From Notolepis coatsorum (Eukaryota; Chordata; Actinopteri; Aulopiformes; Paralepididae): 64,000 nt of DNA. Positions 1 to 9,740 of this stretch are shown here, piece after piece (within the stretch, counting starts at the first letter, position 1; each line of letters begins with the position of its first letter). The stretch is from NCBI GenBank assembly GCA_963971535.1, contig OZ020586.1:75094584-75158583 (forward strand). Direction: 5' to 3'. The position numbers and the translations under genes are program-made. Under the pieces are notes generated by a model. The model was not told where the DNA came from. It was given only the letters and a program-made list of their open reading frames with translations, and made no database searches.

Positions 1-551
1 TTCTATCCCCAGGCCATCAGGCTGCTAAACGAACAATGAATGAACACTACACAACAACAACCACCAAACACACATAGCACACACATCCACACGCACACAC
101 TCACTTTAAACAAACACACTGTAGCACCCACTCCACACACTTTATAGCACACACCCACTTTAAACAAACACACTGTAGCACCCACTCCCCACACTTTATA
201 TTTATGGATGAAGGATTGCACTACAACTCGTACACCTTACTGTAAATTGTACCTAAAATTGTACCTCATCCCATTTCTGCTTTGCACTAGATAGTACTGT
301 ACATTAGTACACTGCATAGTATTGTGTATTGTATATTATATGGTAACTCAGAACATTGTACATATGTCTATACCGAACACTGTGACCTCATTTTCTTCTT
401 CTAAATTCATGCTATATTATGTTATTATGTTATTTGATACTATCTTGTCTAGCACAGTCTCTGGAGCGTAACAGTAAGAAGCATTTTGTATGAAAGTATT
501 CTGTACTTCTGTATGACAACTATTAAAGAACTTGAACTTGAACTTGAACTT
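1..551 (+). mobile_element. LINE 3' end (LINE-D-like), truncated by window edge
   Basis: The first 36 bases still read as the C-terminus of a LINE reverse transcriptase (a YPQAIRLLN-like peptide and then a stop). They are followed by about 500 bases of AT-rich 3' UTR and a simple tail of CTTGAA repeats at 527-551 just after an ATTAAAG signal. A coding end, A/T-rich UTR and short tandem tail is the usual 3' structure of a non-LTR retrotransposon. The 5' part lies outside the window. The clade is not certain. Confidence 0.7.
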
Positions 552-614
552 CACATAGCTAGGAAACAATGCTAAACACTCAAAAAGGCCATTTATAAGA
601 TAGTTCCCCTTTAA
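552..614 (+). mobile_element. Right end of a TTAA-type MITE
   Basis: The 59 bases before TTAA (611-614) match the right end of the MITE at 54.1-55.0 kb, ending in the same ATAGTTCCCCT terminus before TTAA. The left end is not present here, so this is a fragment cut off by the LINE tail to its left. Confidence 0.65.
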
Positions 615-639
615 CGTTCATTCTTTAAGCTGGTTATGT

Positions 640-877
640 TTAGGCATTAAGGTTAAGGTTAAGGTTGGGCATTGTTTCGGAGTTGGTTAAGGTTAGAAGG
701 GTTAAGTTTAGTCGCTGTTAAGGAGCTGGTTAAGGTTAGAGTTTGTCTTAGAGAATGGCAATATTCTTTCGGAGTTGGTTATGGTTAAGGTTAAGGTTAG
801 GCATGGTTAAGGTTAAGGTTAAGGTTAGGCATTGTTTCGGAGTTGGTTATGGTTAGAAGGGTTAAGTTTAGGCGCTG
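640..877 (+). repeat. Degenerate GGTTAA/GGTTAG array
   Basis: Runs of GGTTAAGGTTAAGG mixed with a longer unit (TTTCGGAGTTGGTTA) repeat several times. The segment around 704-760 appears again at 864-877 plus 1820-1866, split by the TTAA element. It resembles the TTAGGN-like arrays at 19-25 kb and 43 kb but uses AAGG more than AGGA. Confidence 0.7.
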
Positions 878-881
878 TTAA

Positions 882-1819
882 CTCTTTCAATGCCATGCCT
901 GGTTTTCCATTTTACCGCTTGAATGCCACCATCCGCGCCAATGTTAACGTTAATATCGCCTAATCTATGTTTTAAATTATGGCTATGTGTCTAATCTGCC
1001 CATCGCATTATCAAAGACTATTTTCCAGACAGTGCTGTGAAGGCAGATTGTTTTTTTATCGCGTCGTTGCCGTTTCAGAGCAGTTAGAAAAGCCCCCGTT
1101 TTGATATAAAAAACAGCTCATTCCGGAGCATTCTATGAAAATCGTCTTTTAGTGGAATATTCCACAACGTTGATATTCGTCGGCCTTTTTATGAATCGTT
1201 TTCAAATAAACGCTAGATGATCAATATTATACGTGCATGCACGCACATTACGGCCGCGCGCGGATAATCGCCTCGTTGATTTCCTCTCGGAGTTTTACAT
1301 TGAAACCGAAAGAAGACATTTCACAAAACAGCTTATAACTTCATCAAACTTACTCTGATTATCCTACCACTGATAACATAGAGTCCTTACCTGACATCAG
1401 ATGGTATCCAACTGGTATATTCCAATTCCTGATCACCATTCGAAAAAATCGATACGTGTATGGATCCAACGCGACACAGTGGATCTCCATGATCCGAGGG
1501 GATCTGAGGCTCCAGAATGAACTCTAGTAACCCCGGCTGGATCAGTGAACTGGAAAATGTGGAGTACCGGATTTTTTTCCCCATTCATTTTCATTGAGTC
1601 CATTCCAAAATCACTTATGTCATCTGGGAGACGACAGGGGGCGCTTTTTTCCACAGTGATCACCGGCGCAGCTCGGCAATACTCGGGTAGGCTCGGGTGA
1701 TGCAATAATTTTTCAGATCGCAAAAAAAAAAAAAAAAAAAAAATTCCGAGAAATCTCGTGAGTGGCTAGCAACCACCTATAAAAAAACACGAGAAATCTT
1801 GTGAGTGGCACTGAAAGAG
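882..1819. mobile_element. TTAA-flanked (piggyBac-type) non-autonomous element, 938 bp
   Basis: The element is bounded by TTAA at 878-881 and 1820-1823. Its ends are inverted: CTCTTTCAATGCCA at the left and the complement of TGGCACTGAAAGAG at the right. The undisrupted target, CGCTGTTAAGGAGCTGG, is present upstream at about 713-731, which proves precise insertion at TTAA. There is no transposase ORF. A-rich tracts and about 200-bp ORFs inside look like noise. TTAA specificity is typical of piggyBac-type transposases, so it was probably mobilised in trans. Confidence 0.85.
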
Positions 1820-2087
1820 TTAAGGAGCTGGTTAAGGTTAGAGTTTGTCTTAGAGAATGGCAATAGACAGCCTATTTCCGCGCTGCAGCGCGAGGCAATA
1901 GACAGCCTATTTCCGCGCTGCAGCTCTCTCGCGCTGCCGTGGTCACATGGGCGTCATGGCCAATCAGAGAAAACGCGGAAGCACGCGACATACTCTTCCG
2001 CTGGGAATAAGCTACACGCGACATGAAACGACATTTCATAATCGTTTGAAGCTAAATTCAAGAAGAAATAAAATGTGATTAATTGTC

Positions 2088-2088
<1 letters not shown>

Positions 2089-2153
<65 letters not shown>
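2089..2153. repeat. (TG)n microsatellite
   Basis: About 32 uninterrupted TG dinucleotides, ending in GCACGCATG. Polymorphism in length is expected. Cys/Val- or Thr/His-only reading frames across it are artefacts. Confidence 0.97.
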
Positions 2154-2155
<2 letters not shown>

Positions 2156-2163
2156 ACGCATGT

Positions 2164-2225
2164 TAGGGCTGCAACAAACGATTATTTTATCAATCAATCT
2201 GTCAATTATTTTAACCCTGACAGGG
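2164..2225. mobile_element. hAT-like terminal fragment
   Basis: The sequence begins TTAGGGCTGCAACAAACG and is rich in ATCAATC, like the ends of many fish hAT elements. No matching right end or 8-bp TSD was found, so it is a fragment at best. Confidence 0.4.
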
Positions 2226-2361
2226 TTAACAACACATACAAACATGAAAGGGTTAATAACACATCCTGTACAAAGACCTAGAGACTCAACTGTAGCCAGA
2301 AGGTCACAGGTTCAATCCCCTGTGACAGTCAACGTGCACATCCCTTTAGAAGTGTCCTTGA

Positions 2362-2831
2362 AAAGGCGGCTAGGTGGCGCAGTGGGCAAGGCGCTCGCCA
2401 CCAACGCAGGAGATGCTGGGTTCGAGCCCAGCTCTCTGCGTTGCTACCAGCTTGGCTGGTCGTTCATACTAATACAATTGGCAGTATTAGGGGGTGGGAA
2501 GCTGGTGGGTGGGAATCGGACGTTGTGGACAGCGACTCCTACAGGTCGGTTGGTGCGCCTGCGCAGTAGAATCAGGAAGCGACAAGGGCGGCGTGTCCCT
2601 CCCACGCAGACCCTCGCCGCTGAGAGATCGCGCTGTGCAGGTGAAAAGATGCGACGGCTGCCTCCTCGAGTACCGGAGGGGACACGTGATGCAAGGCTTC
2701 GTCCACATTGCAGCCGGCTTGTGGAAGGCATGGCCTAACAACGTTCGAGACAGGGGAGGGTAGAATTGGACAATGCGAAATTGGGGACGGGAGAAAAATA
2801 GAAAAATGGGGAGAAAAAGTAGATAAAAAAA
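2362..2831 (+). mobile_element. tRNA-derived SINE (copy 1 of a tandem pair)
   Basis: The head is tRNA-like, with a pol III A box TGGCGCAGTGG at 2375-2385 and a B box GGTTCGAGCCC at 2419-2429. A body of about 370 bp and an A-rich tail ending at 2831 follow. It is flanked by AAGTGTCCTTGA at 2350-2361 and 2832-2843. The same family occurs at 2844, 54099, 58447 (minus) and 58847. It is non-coding and would have been transcribed by pol III and mobilised by a LINE. Confidence 0.9.
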
Positions 2832-2843
2832 AAGTGTCCTTGA

Positions 2844-3330
2844 AAGGGGAGGTCAGGTGGCGTAGCGGAGATTGCGCTCATCACCAATGCAAGAGGCTGC
2901 GGTCTCGACTCCCGGAGTCAGCATTGCTTGAGTCTTGGGCTGATCGTCATACTAACTCGTTTGGCTGGGTTAGGGGGAGGGCAAGTCGTGGGTGGTAATT
3001 GGTAAACTGGCGTTGTGGACAGCGACGCCTACAGGTCAGGTCTGGGCGCTTGCTCAGCGAAAGGCAGGAATTGATGAAGGCAGCGTGACCTCCCACGCAT
3101 TACACTTCACCAATGAGAGTCCTCGCTGCCAGGTGAAAAAAGAATCACTGGCTGTCGCCGCATGTGTCGGAGGAAGCGTGCGGATGACTTCAGGTCAGGG
3201 TTCCCTTGCACCGACCAGTAGGAGAATATGCGCACAACAACCAGGTAGGGGAGGGGGGGAATTGGCACAACGACTAAATTGGGACGGGGAGAAAACAGAG
3301 AAAAATCTGAGAAAGAGAGGATTAAAAAAA
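2844..3330 (+). mobile_element. tRNA-derived SINE (copy 2 of a tandem pair)
   Basis: Same family as the preceding SINE but more diverged in the head and body. The A-rich tail ends at 3330. Flanks are AAGTGTCCTTGA at 2832-2843 and 3331-3342, so the direct repeat occurs three times with one SINE between each pair. The two SINEs therefore used the same target in succession. Confidence 0.88.
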
Positions 3331-3447
3331 AAGTGTCCTTGAGCAAAGCACTGAATCCCAACCCACTCCAGGGGTAGCAGGGGTTCTGTAGTACAAGCGT
3401 CTGTGCTGCCCCCCAACATGCGTACCTGAATGTGTTTGTCAGAGAGC

Positions 3448-4196
3448 CAACGCACTTACAAACTGAACCAGCTGGTGAGGAAGGATAGCTCCACAGTGGG
3501 AGTGAAACTGGTCAAACTAGAGGTGGTGGCAGAGATGAGGATGAAGCAAATGCTGGACATTATACTGGAAAACCCCCACCCCCTCTATGATGAGCTAGCC
3601 AAGAGGACAACCCCCACCCCCTCTACGAGGAGCTAGCTACGATGAGGAGCATGTTCAGCCATAGACTTTTCTCCCCCAACACAACACAAACAGCCTCGGC
3701 CAGTCCTTCATGCCAATAGCCATCAGGCTCCGCAAACCGTGGGCACGGACTGCTGCAGAGTGCCTTCAGAGCAGCTAATGGCTGGAGAACTTGCGAGCTT
3801 AGGACTGTCTGACTCTTAATACTGAACACTGCAATCTGGACTAATACATTATGGACCATGTATGGACCATGTACTGTATACTATACTATGATCACTACTC
3901 TTACATAGTAGGGCAAATATAACTGAGAGGGCATACATACCCTCATCTTGCACCTTGACCTTTTTACACCGCCTACTTGCCCATATGCGCATGTCCAGAG
4001 ATAATTATATTGTTATTTTGTTTACACTGCCTATTTTTATTCTATTTTATTTGTACTTCTCAACTGTACTATATTAGTTTTCTATTACCTGTATCATGTA
4101 TTCTACTGCCTGTACCCCCCCCCCCCCCCTCCCCCATGCTGCTATGATGCCTGAATTTCTCCAAGGGGATCAATTAAGGAATATCTTATCTTAATT
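3448..4196 (+). mobile_element. LINE-D 3' fragment
   Basis: The translated start (a peptide with KLNQLVRKDSSTVGVKLVKL) matches the minus-strand fragment at 22.0-22.3 kb. A further piece contains the peptide of a 'MPIAIRLRK'-type C-terminus. The 3' end is AAGGGGATCAATTAAGG followed by a short TATCTTATCTTA tail. The coding part contains stops and an internal duplication of a Pro/Thr stretch. It is dead. Confidence 0.75.
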
Positions 4197-4251
4197 CATT
4201 CCACTATTATTACTATGTTCTGCTCCATTACTATTACTATTACCAGTGCTT

Positions 4252-4639
4252 AGTGGTGTAACGGTACACAGAAGCCATGGTTCGGTACAGACCTCGGTTT
4301 TGGAGTCACAGTTCAGTACGAGTTTGGTACAACAGGAAAGAAGCAACAAAAATCCCAAATGTATAAGGCTAGGTTTCTTTTGGTTTATTTTGAACAGACA
4401 GTAGTGCAAGTTATACTTAGTTCCACTTAGTGTAGTATATTCCACCCTGAGAGAGTTGGTAGATAGTTGGTACAGCCTGGCCCTGTAGTATATCAAGCAG
4501 TAAACATAACAGTGAACATACACAATGGGTACTCATCTCATCTCTCTGTGTGAATAGGTCCGCATGGTCGCGGTACTGGCGCTCCCTCCTCAGTGCACAA
4601 TCAGCGATATATTCCAGCAACAAACATTAGATATACCAT

Positions 4640-4640
<1 letters not shown>
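4252..4640. other. Unassigned repeat-like stretch, possible hAT end
   Basis: Begins near CAGTGCTTAGTGGTGTAACG, which resembles fish hAT ends, and runs into a TG microsatellite. I did not find its partner end. The open frames here are short and have no recognisable domain. Confidence 0.3.

Positions 4641-4641
<1 letters not shown>

Positions 4642-4733
<92 letters not shown>
4642..4733. repeat. (TG)n microsatellite, about 45 units
   Basis: Uninterrupted TG repeat of about 90 bp, adjacent to GTATAGTGGC. Confidence 0.97.
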
Positions 4734-4734
<1 letters not shown>

Positions 4735-4735
<1 letters not shown>

Positions 4736-5231
4736 GTGGCTTTAACAAAACAGCCACTGTGAGCGGGGTTGACGACGCGCAATCCAAGAGCCAAAAGTCC
4801 AATGTTTCCATTTAACAAAGGAATTTATTAACAAATAATTTAAAGAAAGAATTTGCCCACTTGCCTTATAAAACAATTAATGTAAACAATGATTTCAAAC
4901 CATATTTGCGGTAGAAAAACTGTGTCCGCTCCCCAGTCTCCCAACCAGGTATTTCCTATTCATTTCAGCCATTCCCAGGTGAAAGCAGTCCCCCTAATAA
5001 GGATCCTACCTGGCTCTGTAATAGCAGAGCTGACCCAAAGAGGGAGCCAGACCTAGATCAACCCTCAGCAAGCATAACTCATATTTATCCATAGCATAAT
5101 ATTGTCTGATTTGCATAACTTATATAAAACAATAAATCTTTTCTTTCAATATTCAACAAGTTTTCCTCCATAAATATAACCATCAACCATAACATAAAAA
5201 ACAATAAATCCAATCAATTATTTCAGCTGCG

Positions 5232-5286
<55 letters not shown>

Positions 5287-5450
5287 GCCTAGCGCTGAGC
5301 ACACCTGCCCAGGAGCATGCAGCTCCATATGCATCCTCCCCGAGCATGAGGCTGTTGCATCGTTGCTAATAAACTATTTCTATGGAATCCGTTAAACCTA
5401 TCCTTTGTGTCTGTTCTGTTGTCATCTGTGTGGGTTCAACTCGTGAACAG
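4735..5450. other. LTR-like sequence around a (TG)n tract (uncertain)
   Basis: This stretch has features of retroviral LTR ends but no clean boundaries. There is a possible minus-strand polyadenylation region near 4820-4835 (plus strand GAATTTATTAAC) and a plus-strand AATAAA at about 5368. A second (TG)n tract sits at 5229-5285. No paired copy or TSD was found. It could equally be unique AT-rich DNA. Confidence 0.25.
5229..5285. repeat. (TG)n microsatellite
   Basis: About 28 TG units with one early GC interruption. Confidence 0.95.
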
Positions 5451-5820
5451 TAAGATGACCGCAGCAGTTCAAAGAGGCAGTTGTTTGGGTGGCTGGGGTC
5501 TTTGATTATTCTATAGCCTTACCCATACAGCACTTGTTGTAAATGTCTTGGAGAGTGGGAAGCCCCCCTCCAATTGTGCGTTTATTTATTTATTGCAGTG
5601 TTTCTGTAGTGCTTTTATTTATTTTTGGACATCACACAATGCCTCGTTGAATCATGACTATAATGTAAAACGTAATTGTTAATGATACAAATATTGTTGT
5701 ACTTATTATTATCATTATAATGTTATAAAAATAATACATCATCAACATGTGCTCCAACTCCAGATCCAGTGACCAACATGCCCTCAAGCACCAGGTCCAC
5801 ATTCAGAAAGTATTGAGAGT

Positions 5821-6115
5821 ACTGATCTAGAGTCAGAGTCAGTCTGTTAGTTTGAATAAGGTCATGAAGACAAGTGATCCTGGTCACTGATCTAGAGTCA
5901 GAGTCAGTCTGTTAGTTTGAATAAGGTCATGAAGACAAGTGTTCCTGGTCATTGATCTAGTCAGATTCAGTCTGTTAGGATGAATAGGGTCATGAACACA
6001 AGTGTTCCTGGTCACTGATCTAGAGTCAGCTTCAGTCTAGTTAGTTTGAATCAGGTCATGAAGACAGGTGATCCTGGTCACTGATCTGGAGTAAGCTTCA
6101 GTCTAGTTAGTTTGA
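5821..6115. repeat. Minisatellite, about 64-bp unit, 4-5 copies
   Basis: Units contain ACTGATCTAGAGTCAG, CAGTCTGTTAGTTTGAAT and GGTCATGAAGACAAG in the same order. The first two copies are almost identical and later ones carry point changes (CAGCTTCAG, GGAGTAAG). No coding potential was seen. Confidence 0.9.
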
Positions 6116-6537
6116 ATTCTAACTATTCCTCATAAATTAATAGCAAAATGAGGAATCGTTAAATGCCCCTGTTCTTTAAAGAGGCACTTTACCAAAAAAC
6201 ATTGCTGATTTATTTTGCACATAATCTCACACACATCCAAAGACTCTAAACAGTTTTGCACACATTCATTTATTTATTTATTCAGTTATTGAGAGTAAAT
6301 GAGTTTGAATATGGCCACCAGTGATGTCATCGGGGGCAAAATCCTTGTGTTAATTACAGCACCATGAAATGATAAGGCAGCAGTCCCTATAAAGGTATTG
6401 CTATTTTTTTATTTACATAATTTCATGGTGCTGTAATTAGGGCTGACCTTCGAAGCTTTTTTTGGCAATCGAAGCTTCGGGGCCGAGCTTCGATTTTAAT
6501 TCGAAGCTTCGAAAAAAAAAAAAAAAAATGTTTTTTT

Positions 6538-6569
<32 letters not shown>

Positions 6570-7136
6570 TATCTTATGTTGTGGGACTTGTACAGCACTT
6601 TCGTAAACGTTGTTGTTTTTAAATGTGCTCTATAAATAAAGTGGGTTGGATTAATTAATTAAGTAGCCCCTTTCGTGACTGACGCATCCAACAAGGTTTC
6701 ACTCGGCTGTGTGATTTAATTCAAGGTGGATCGCTGTTGTCGTTTGAACAACTTCAGATTTCATGGGAACTACCAATCCCCCAAATCAAGAATGTTTAAG
6801 ATGAATGAAGTAAGATTTTGATTATTTGAAATATGGCCTGTGTAGACTAAACTATGCACAGAATTATGTCAGTCTACAAGGTCCGGATTCTACATGGTCC
6901 GGCAATGTAGACCTTGTAGACTCCACTACAGACCAATTATCAGTGAATGTTCATGCATTTTTAAGAAGGGCAACTTCCACAAAAAAACAAAGAACTCACC
7001 AAAACATCTCAGTAGCACCTTATCTAAATGTTGAGATTCATATTTATTTATGTATTGCATGCATTTCTACATTTTATTTCCTATTTTGTTTATTCATCCC
7101 AGTATCTTTCTTTCTTATGTGTGGAATTCTACAAGG

Positions 7137-7141
<5 letters not shown>

Positions 7142-7182
<41 letters not shown>

Positions 7183-7210
7183 CACACACACCTACACACA
7201 CACACACACA
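7142..7210. repeat. (CA)n microsatellite, left part
   Basis: CA repeat ending in CACTTACATTTAG, where the LINE-B tail begins. It continues at 7504-7566 on the other side of the LINE fragment, so the LINE landed inside a CA tract. Confidence 0.93.
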
Positions 7211-7501
7211 CTTACATTTAGTCATTTAGCTGACGCTTTTATCCAAAGCGACTTACAAGTTCTGTACGACAAGACAGCAAGAAGGGTACAACTCTATCAG
7301 CTGAGTAACAATGTTCATCAAAGTGTTGCGTGTTACAGTGTAGGTTAGTTTATTAGGACAAGTGCATGACAGTAAGGTTAGTCACGGTTAGATTTTTATT
7401 TTTTTTTATTTTTATCATTTCAGATAATGGTTGAAGAAGTGAGTCTTTAGTCGACGGCGAAAGATTGGACGGGATTCGGCTGTCCTAACTGGGATGGGTA
7501 G

Positions 7502-7503
<2 letters not shown>
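7211..7503 (-). mobile_element. LINE-B 3' fragment
   Basis: The plus strand shows the reverse complement of the LINE-B 3' end. ACATTTAGTCATTTAGCTGA begins the tail, followed by the 3' UTR and the last codons (about 7415-7500). The same sequence terminates the copies at 46110, 50499 and 56498. It is 5'-truncated to about 290 bp. Confidence 0.88.

Positions 7504-7566
<63 letters not shown>
7504..7566. repeat. (CA)n microsatellite, right part
   Basis: Continuation of the CA tract interrupted by the LINE-B fragment, ending in a CCTACACACA variant. Confidence 0.93.
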
Positions 7567-7569
<3 letters not shown>

Positions 7570-8092
7570 CACACACACAAATCGAAGTAAAACAATTTAA
7601 AATTAAAAAAAAAAAAATTGAAAAAGGTTTTTTTTTTTTTTTAACTTCGTTTTTTTTTTTAATGTTCGAAGCTTGTGCCATCGAATCGAACGTTCGAAGC
7701 TTCGAAGCATTTAAGACAGCCCTAGCTGTAATTAACACAACACAAGGATTCAATGTCCCCGATGACATCACTGGTGGTGGCCATATAATATTCAAACTCA
7801 TTCACTCTCAATAACGGTCAAACTAAATTAATGTGTGCAAAACTGTTTCGAGTTTTTGCACACGGTGTGAGATTATGTGCAAATAAATCAGCATTGTTTT
7901 TTTGGGGTCAAGTGCCCCTTTAATTCCCTAGAAGTTAGCCAGAAGAGAGAGTGCATACGAGGTCATGGGTTTCATTCTCTCCTCTCATCATTATCTCACA
8001 GCCAGAATATTCTCAGAAGGGGGGGACCCTGGAACAACATGTCATTAAATGTCTGTGTTATAACGCAGACTGGGAGTCCTTGACTTGCTCTC

Positions 8093-8443
8093 AAAGGAAC
8101 ACGCCAACATTTTGGGAAATACCGTCTTCTCCAGAGAGAGACAAGAAGATAGATACCAGTTTCCTCTCTGTGTGTTCAGTAGAAAGCTATCTGGCTGCAC
8201 GTTAGCCTAGCTTAGCACAATGAATGGAAGCGGACATGACCGGTTAGCCTTCAGGAGAGGTGTTAATTGGACAATGCCTAGGCTAACCGGTCATGTCCGC
8301 TTCCATTCATTGTGCTAAGCTAGGCTAACATGCAGCCAGATAGCTTTCTACTGAACGCACAGAGAGGAAACTGGTATCTATCTTCTTGTCTCTATCTGGA
8401 GAAGACGGTAAGCTAATTTCCCGAAATGTTGGCGTGTTCCTTT
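8093..8443. mobile_element. Foldback MITE, about 350 bp with about 165-bp arms
   Basis: The left arm starts AAAGGAACACGCCAACATTT. The right arm ends with its complement, AAATGTTGGCGTGTTCCTTT. Arms pair almost base for base over about 165 bp around a short loop near 8255-8285. The right flank is TTAA and the left is TCAA, which suggests a decayed TTAA target, though this is not certain. It is flanked by a direct repeat of about 45 bp (8044-8092 and 8443-8488). Confidence 0.85.
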
Positions 8444-8489
8444 AAATGTCTATTATAACACAGACCGGGAGTCCTTGACCCGCTCTTAA

Positions 8490-9441
8490 CACATTCCCTG
8501 CCATAACTTATATCCATCAATATAGCCAGTCTGCCACCACTGTAAGTCTATGGAGATGTTCACCTTCTTTGCAGGGCTATAACTTTTTAAATTGTATTGC
8601 TAAATTGACATTACTATGGCCCATTCAACATCGATTATCTATCGTTCAGGATGTAGGAACGTTATACTTTTTCATTCATACATTCATACTAAAATACCGT
8701 CTAGAATATAAGTATGTTTTTATCGTTTTCTGCAGTAATTCCTAGAACGTGAGTTATAGGCCTAAACGCATAATTTATATAGATTATCGATTGCCGTTTA
8801 TTCCCTAGACACGCTATATAAAAGAATTCAACTGTATATGATCGTATACGTTATGCGTCATCATGCACGGAGGAAAGGGGGGGGGGGGGGGTCGTTTATA
8901 ATTCCGTGATCGTCAGTAAATGCTTTATGTAGTATGGGTGATATATTGATCAGATGGTTTGCAGTGAAATGAATAAACAATTGGGCTGAAAATAACGTTA
9001 GCGTCCTCTTATCGTGCGTCAAAGAGACTGCCGGTGAAATATCCCAAGTATAGGACGTCGATCGCCTAGGTCCATTTCCGGTTTGTATGTCGCAATAAAC
9101 GCCGAAATCATATCGATTATTAAGTTTATAAAGCGATTGATATGTACTATAGTGTCGGGAGCCTTGCAACAATGTCTGACGGCCGGATGAATTTAATCGA
9201 CGCACACCTCCCACTTCCTGTTGTTCGAGTGTAACTCGCCCGACCATCCACCAGGCGGCGGTATTGAGCTGTCGTTGTATTGAGCCGTAGGGTCCAGCTG
9301 CAGCGTCAGAGGTGTATATATGAATTATGAATGCCATGGCGAAAAAATGAAATATTGATCTCAATATCGCTGTACAGCGTGGTCTGGGAGACAACACATG
9401 GCAGGCAATAACGCTGTACAGCGTGGATGGCGGGGAATGTG
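8490..9441. mobile_element. TTAA-flanked element, 952 bp, related to the copy at 52.3 kb
   Basis: Bounded by TTAA at 8486-8489 and 9442-9445, with inverted ends CACATTCCCTGCCA and the complement of TGGCGGGGAATGTG. The interior at 8560-8780 aligns by eye with 52390-52580 (shared blocks GCAGGGCTATAACTTTTTAA and TTCATACTAAAATA). The long minus-strand open frame at 8861-9496 crosses the element boundary and has no recognisable domain. I treat it as chance. Confidence 0.85.
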
Positions 9442-9511
9442 TTAAGCCTCCCAATAGTATTGTTTGTTTTGCTTCTCTCTTACCGGTGAGGTGCAACCGG
9501 TACTTCCTTGT

Positions 9512-9740
9512 GCATTTGGATTGGATTGGATTGGATAGTCTTTATTATTCCTGAAGGGGCAATTTGGTTTGCAACAGTAATAGTACACAGCACAACCAGT
9601 ACACGTGGCAAATATACAATAAAGACATAAATACATTCAAACATAACATACAATAGATCACCATAAAACTGCAATCAGGTGTAAAATAAGAACACAGAGT
9701 ATTTGTTAAAGTGTCTAATGCAGCTAAGCCTAAAGCCTAA
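9512..9740 (-). mobile_element. LINE 3' end with GGATT-repeat tail
   Basis: The plus strand shows GGATTGGATTGGATTGGATA, then GTCTTTATTATTCCTGAAGG. Read on the minus strand this is an AATAAAG-type 3' end followed by a tandem TCCAA tail. The inner boundary is uncertain. Minus-strand sequence up to about 10030 may be the decayed coding end, but I could not identify a domain there. Confidence 0.6.

Larger units (their letters stand above)
6438..7724. mobile_element. hAT-type element with TSD GCTGTAAT
   Basis: Ends are TAGGGCTG at the left and CAGCCCTA at the right. They are flanked by the 8-bp duplication GCTGTAAT at 6430-6437 and 7725-7732. Both ends carry several GAAGCTTCGAA palindromes as subterminal repeats, as hAT ends often do. 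The interior holds AT and poly-T tracts, a CA microsatellite and an inserted LINE fragment. No transposase is present, so it is non-autonomous. Confidence 0.88.
6180..7919. mobile_element. TTAA-flanked TIR element containing a hAT insertion
   Basis: Flanked by TTAA at 6176-6179 and 7920-7923. The ends are inverted repeats: AGAGGCACTTTACC on the left, and the complement of GGTCAAGTGCCCCT on the right. Homology between the arms continues inward for about 200 bp (the AATCAGCA and GATTATGTGC blocks, and the ATGACATCACTGG region). Removing the hAT at 6438-7724 leaves about 450 bp, a MITE-sized foldback element with no ORF. Confidence 0.85.

Noticed and set aside
640-877. True telomere repeat
   Set aside because: Units are GGTTAA/GGTTAG mixtures with long interruptions rather than perfect TTAGGG; at best an interstitial degenerate array.
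5821-6115. Regulatory operator array
   Set aside because: The 64-bp units decay progressively and contain no recognised factor sites; a minisatellite is sufficient.
8861-9496. A 211-codon minus-strand ORF
   Set aside because: It crosses the boundary of the TTAA element, has no recognisable domain, and its start lies in foreign flank.
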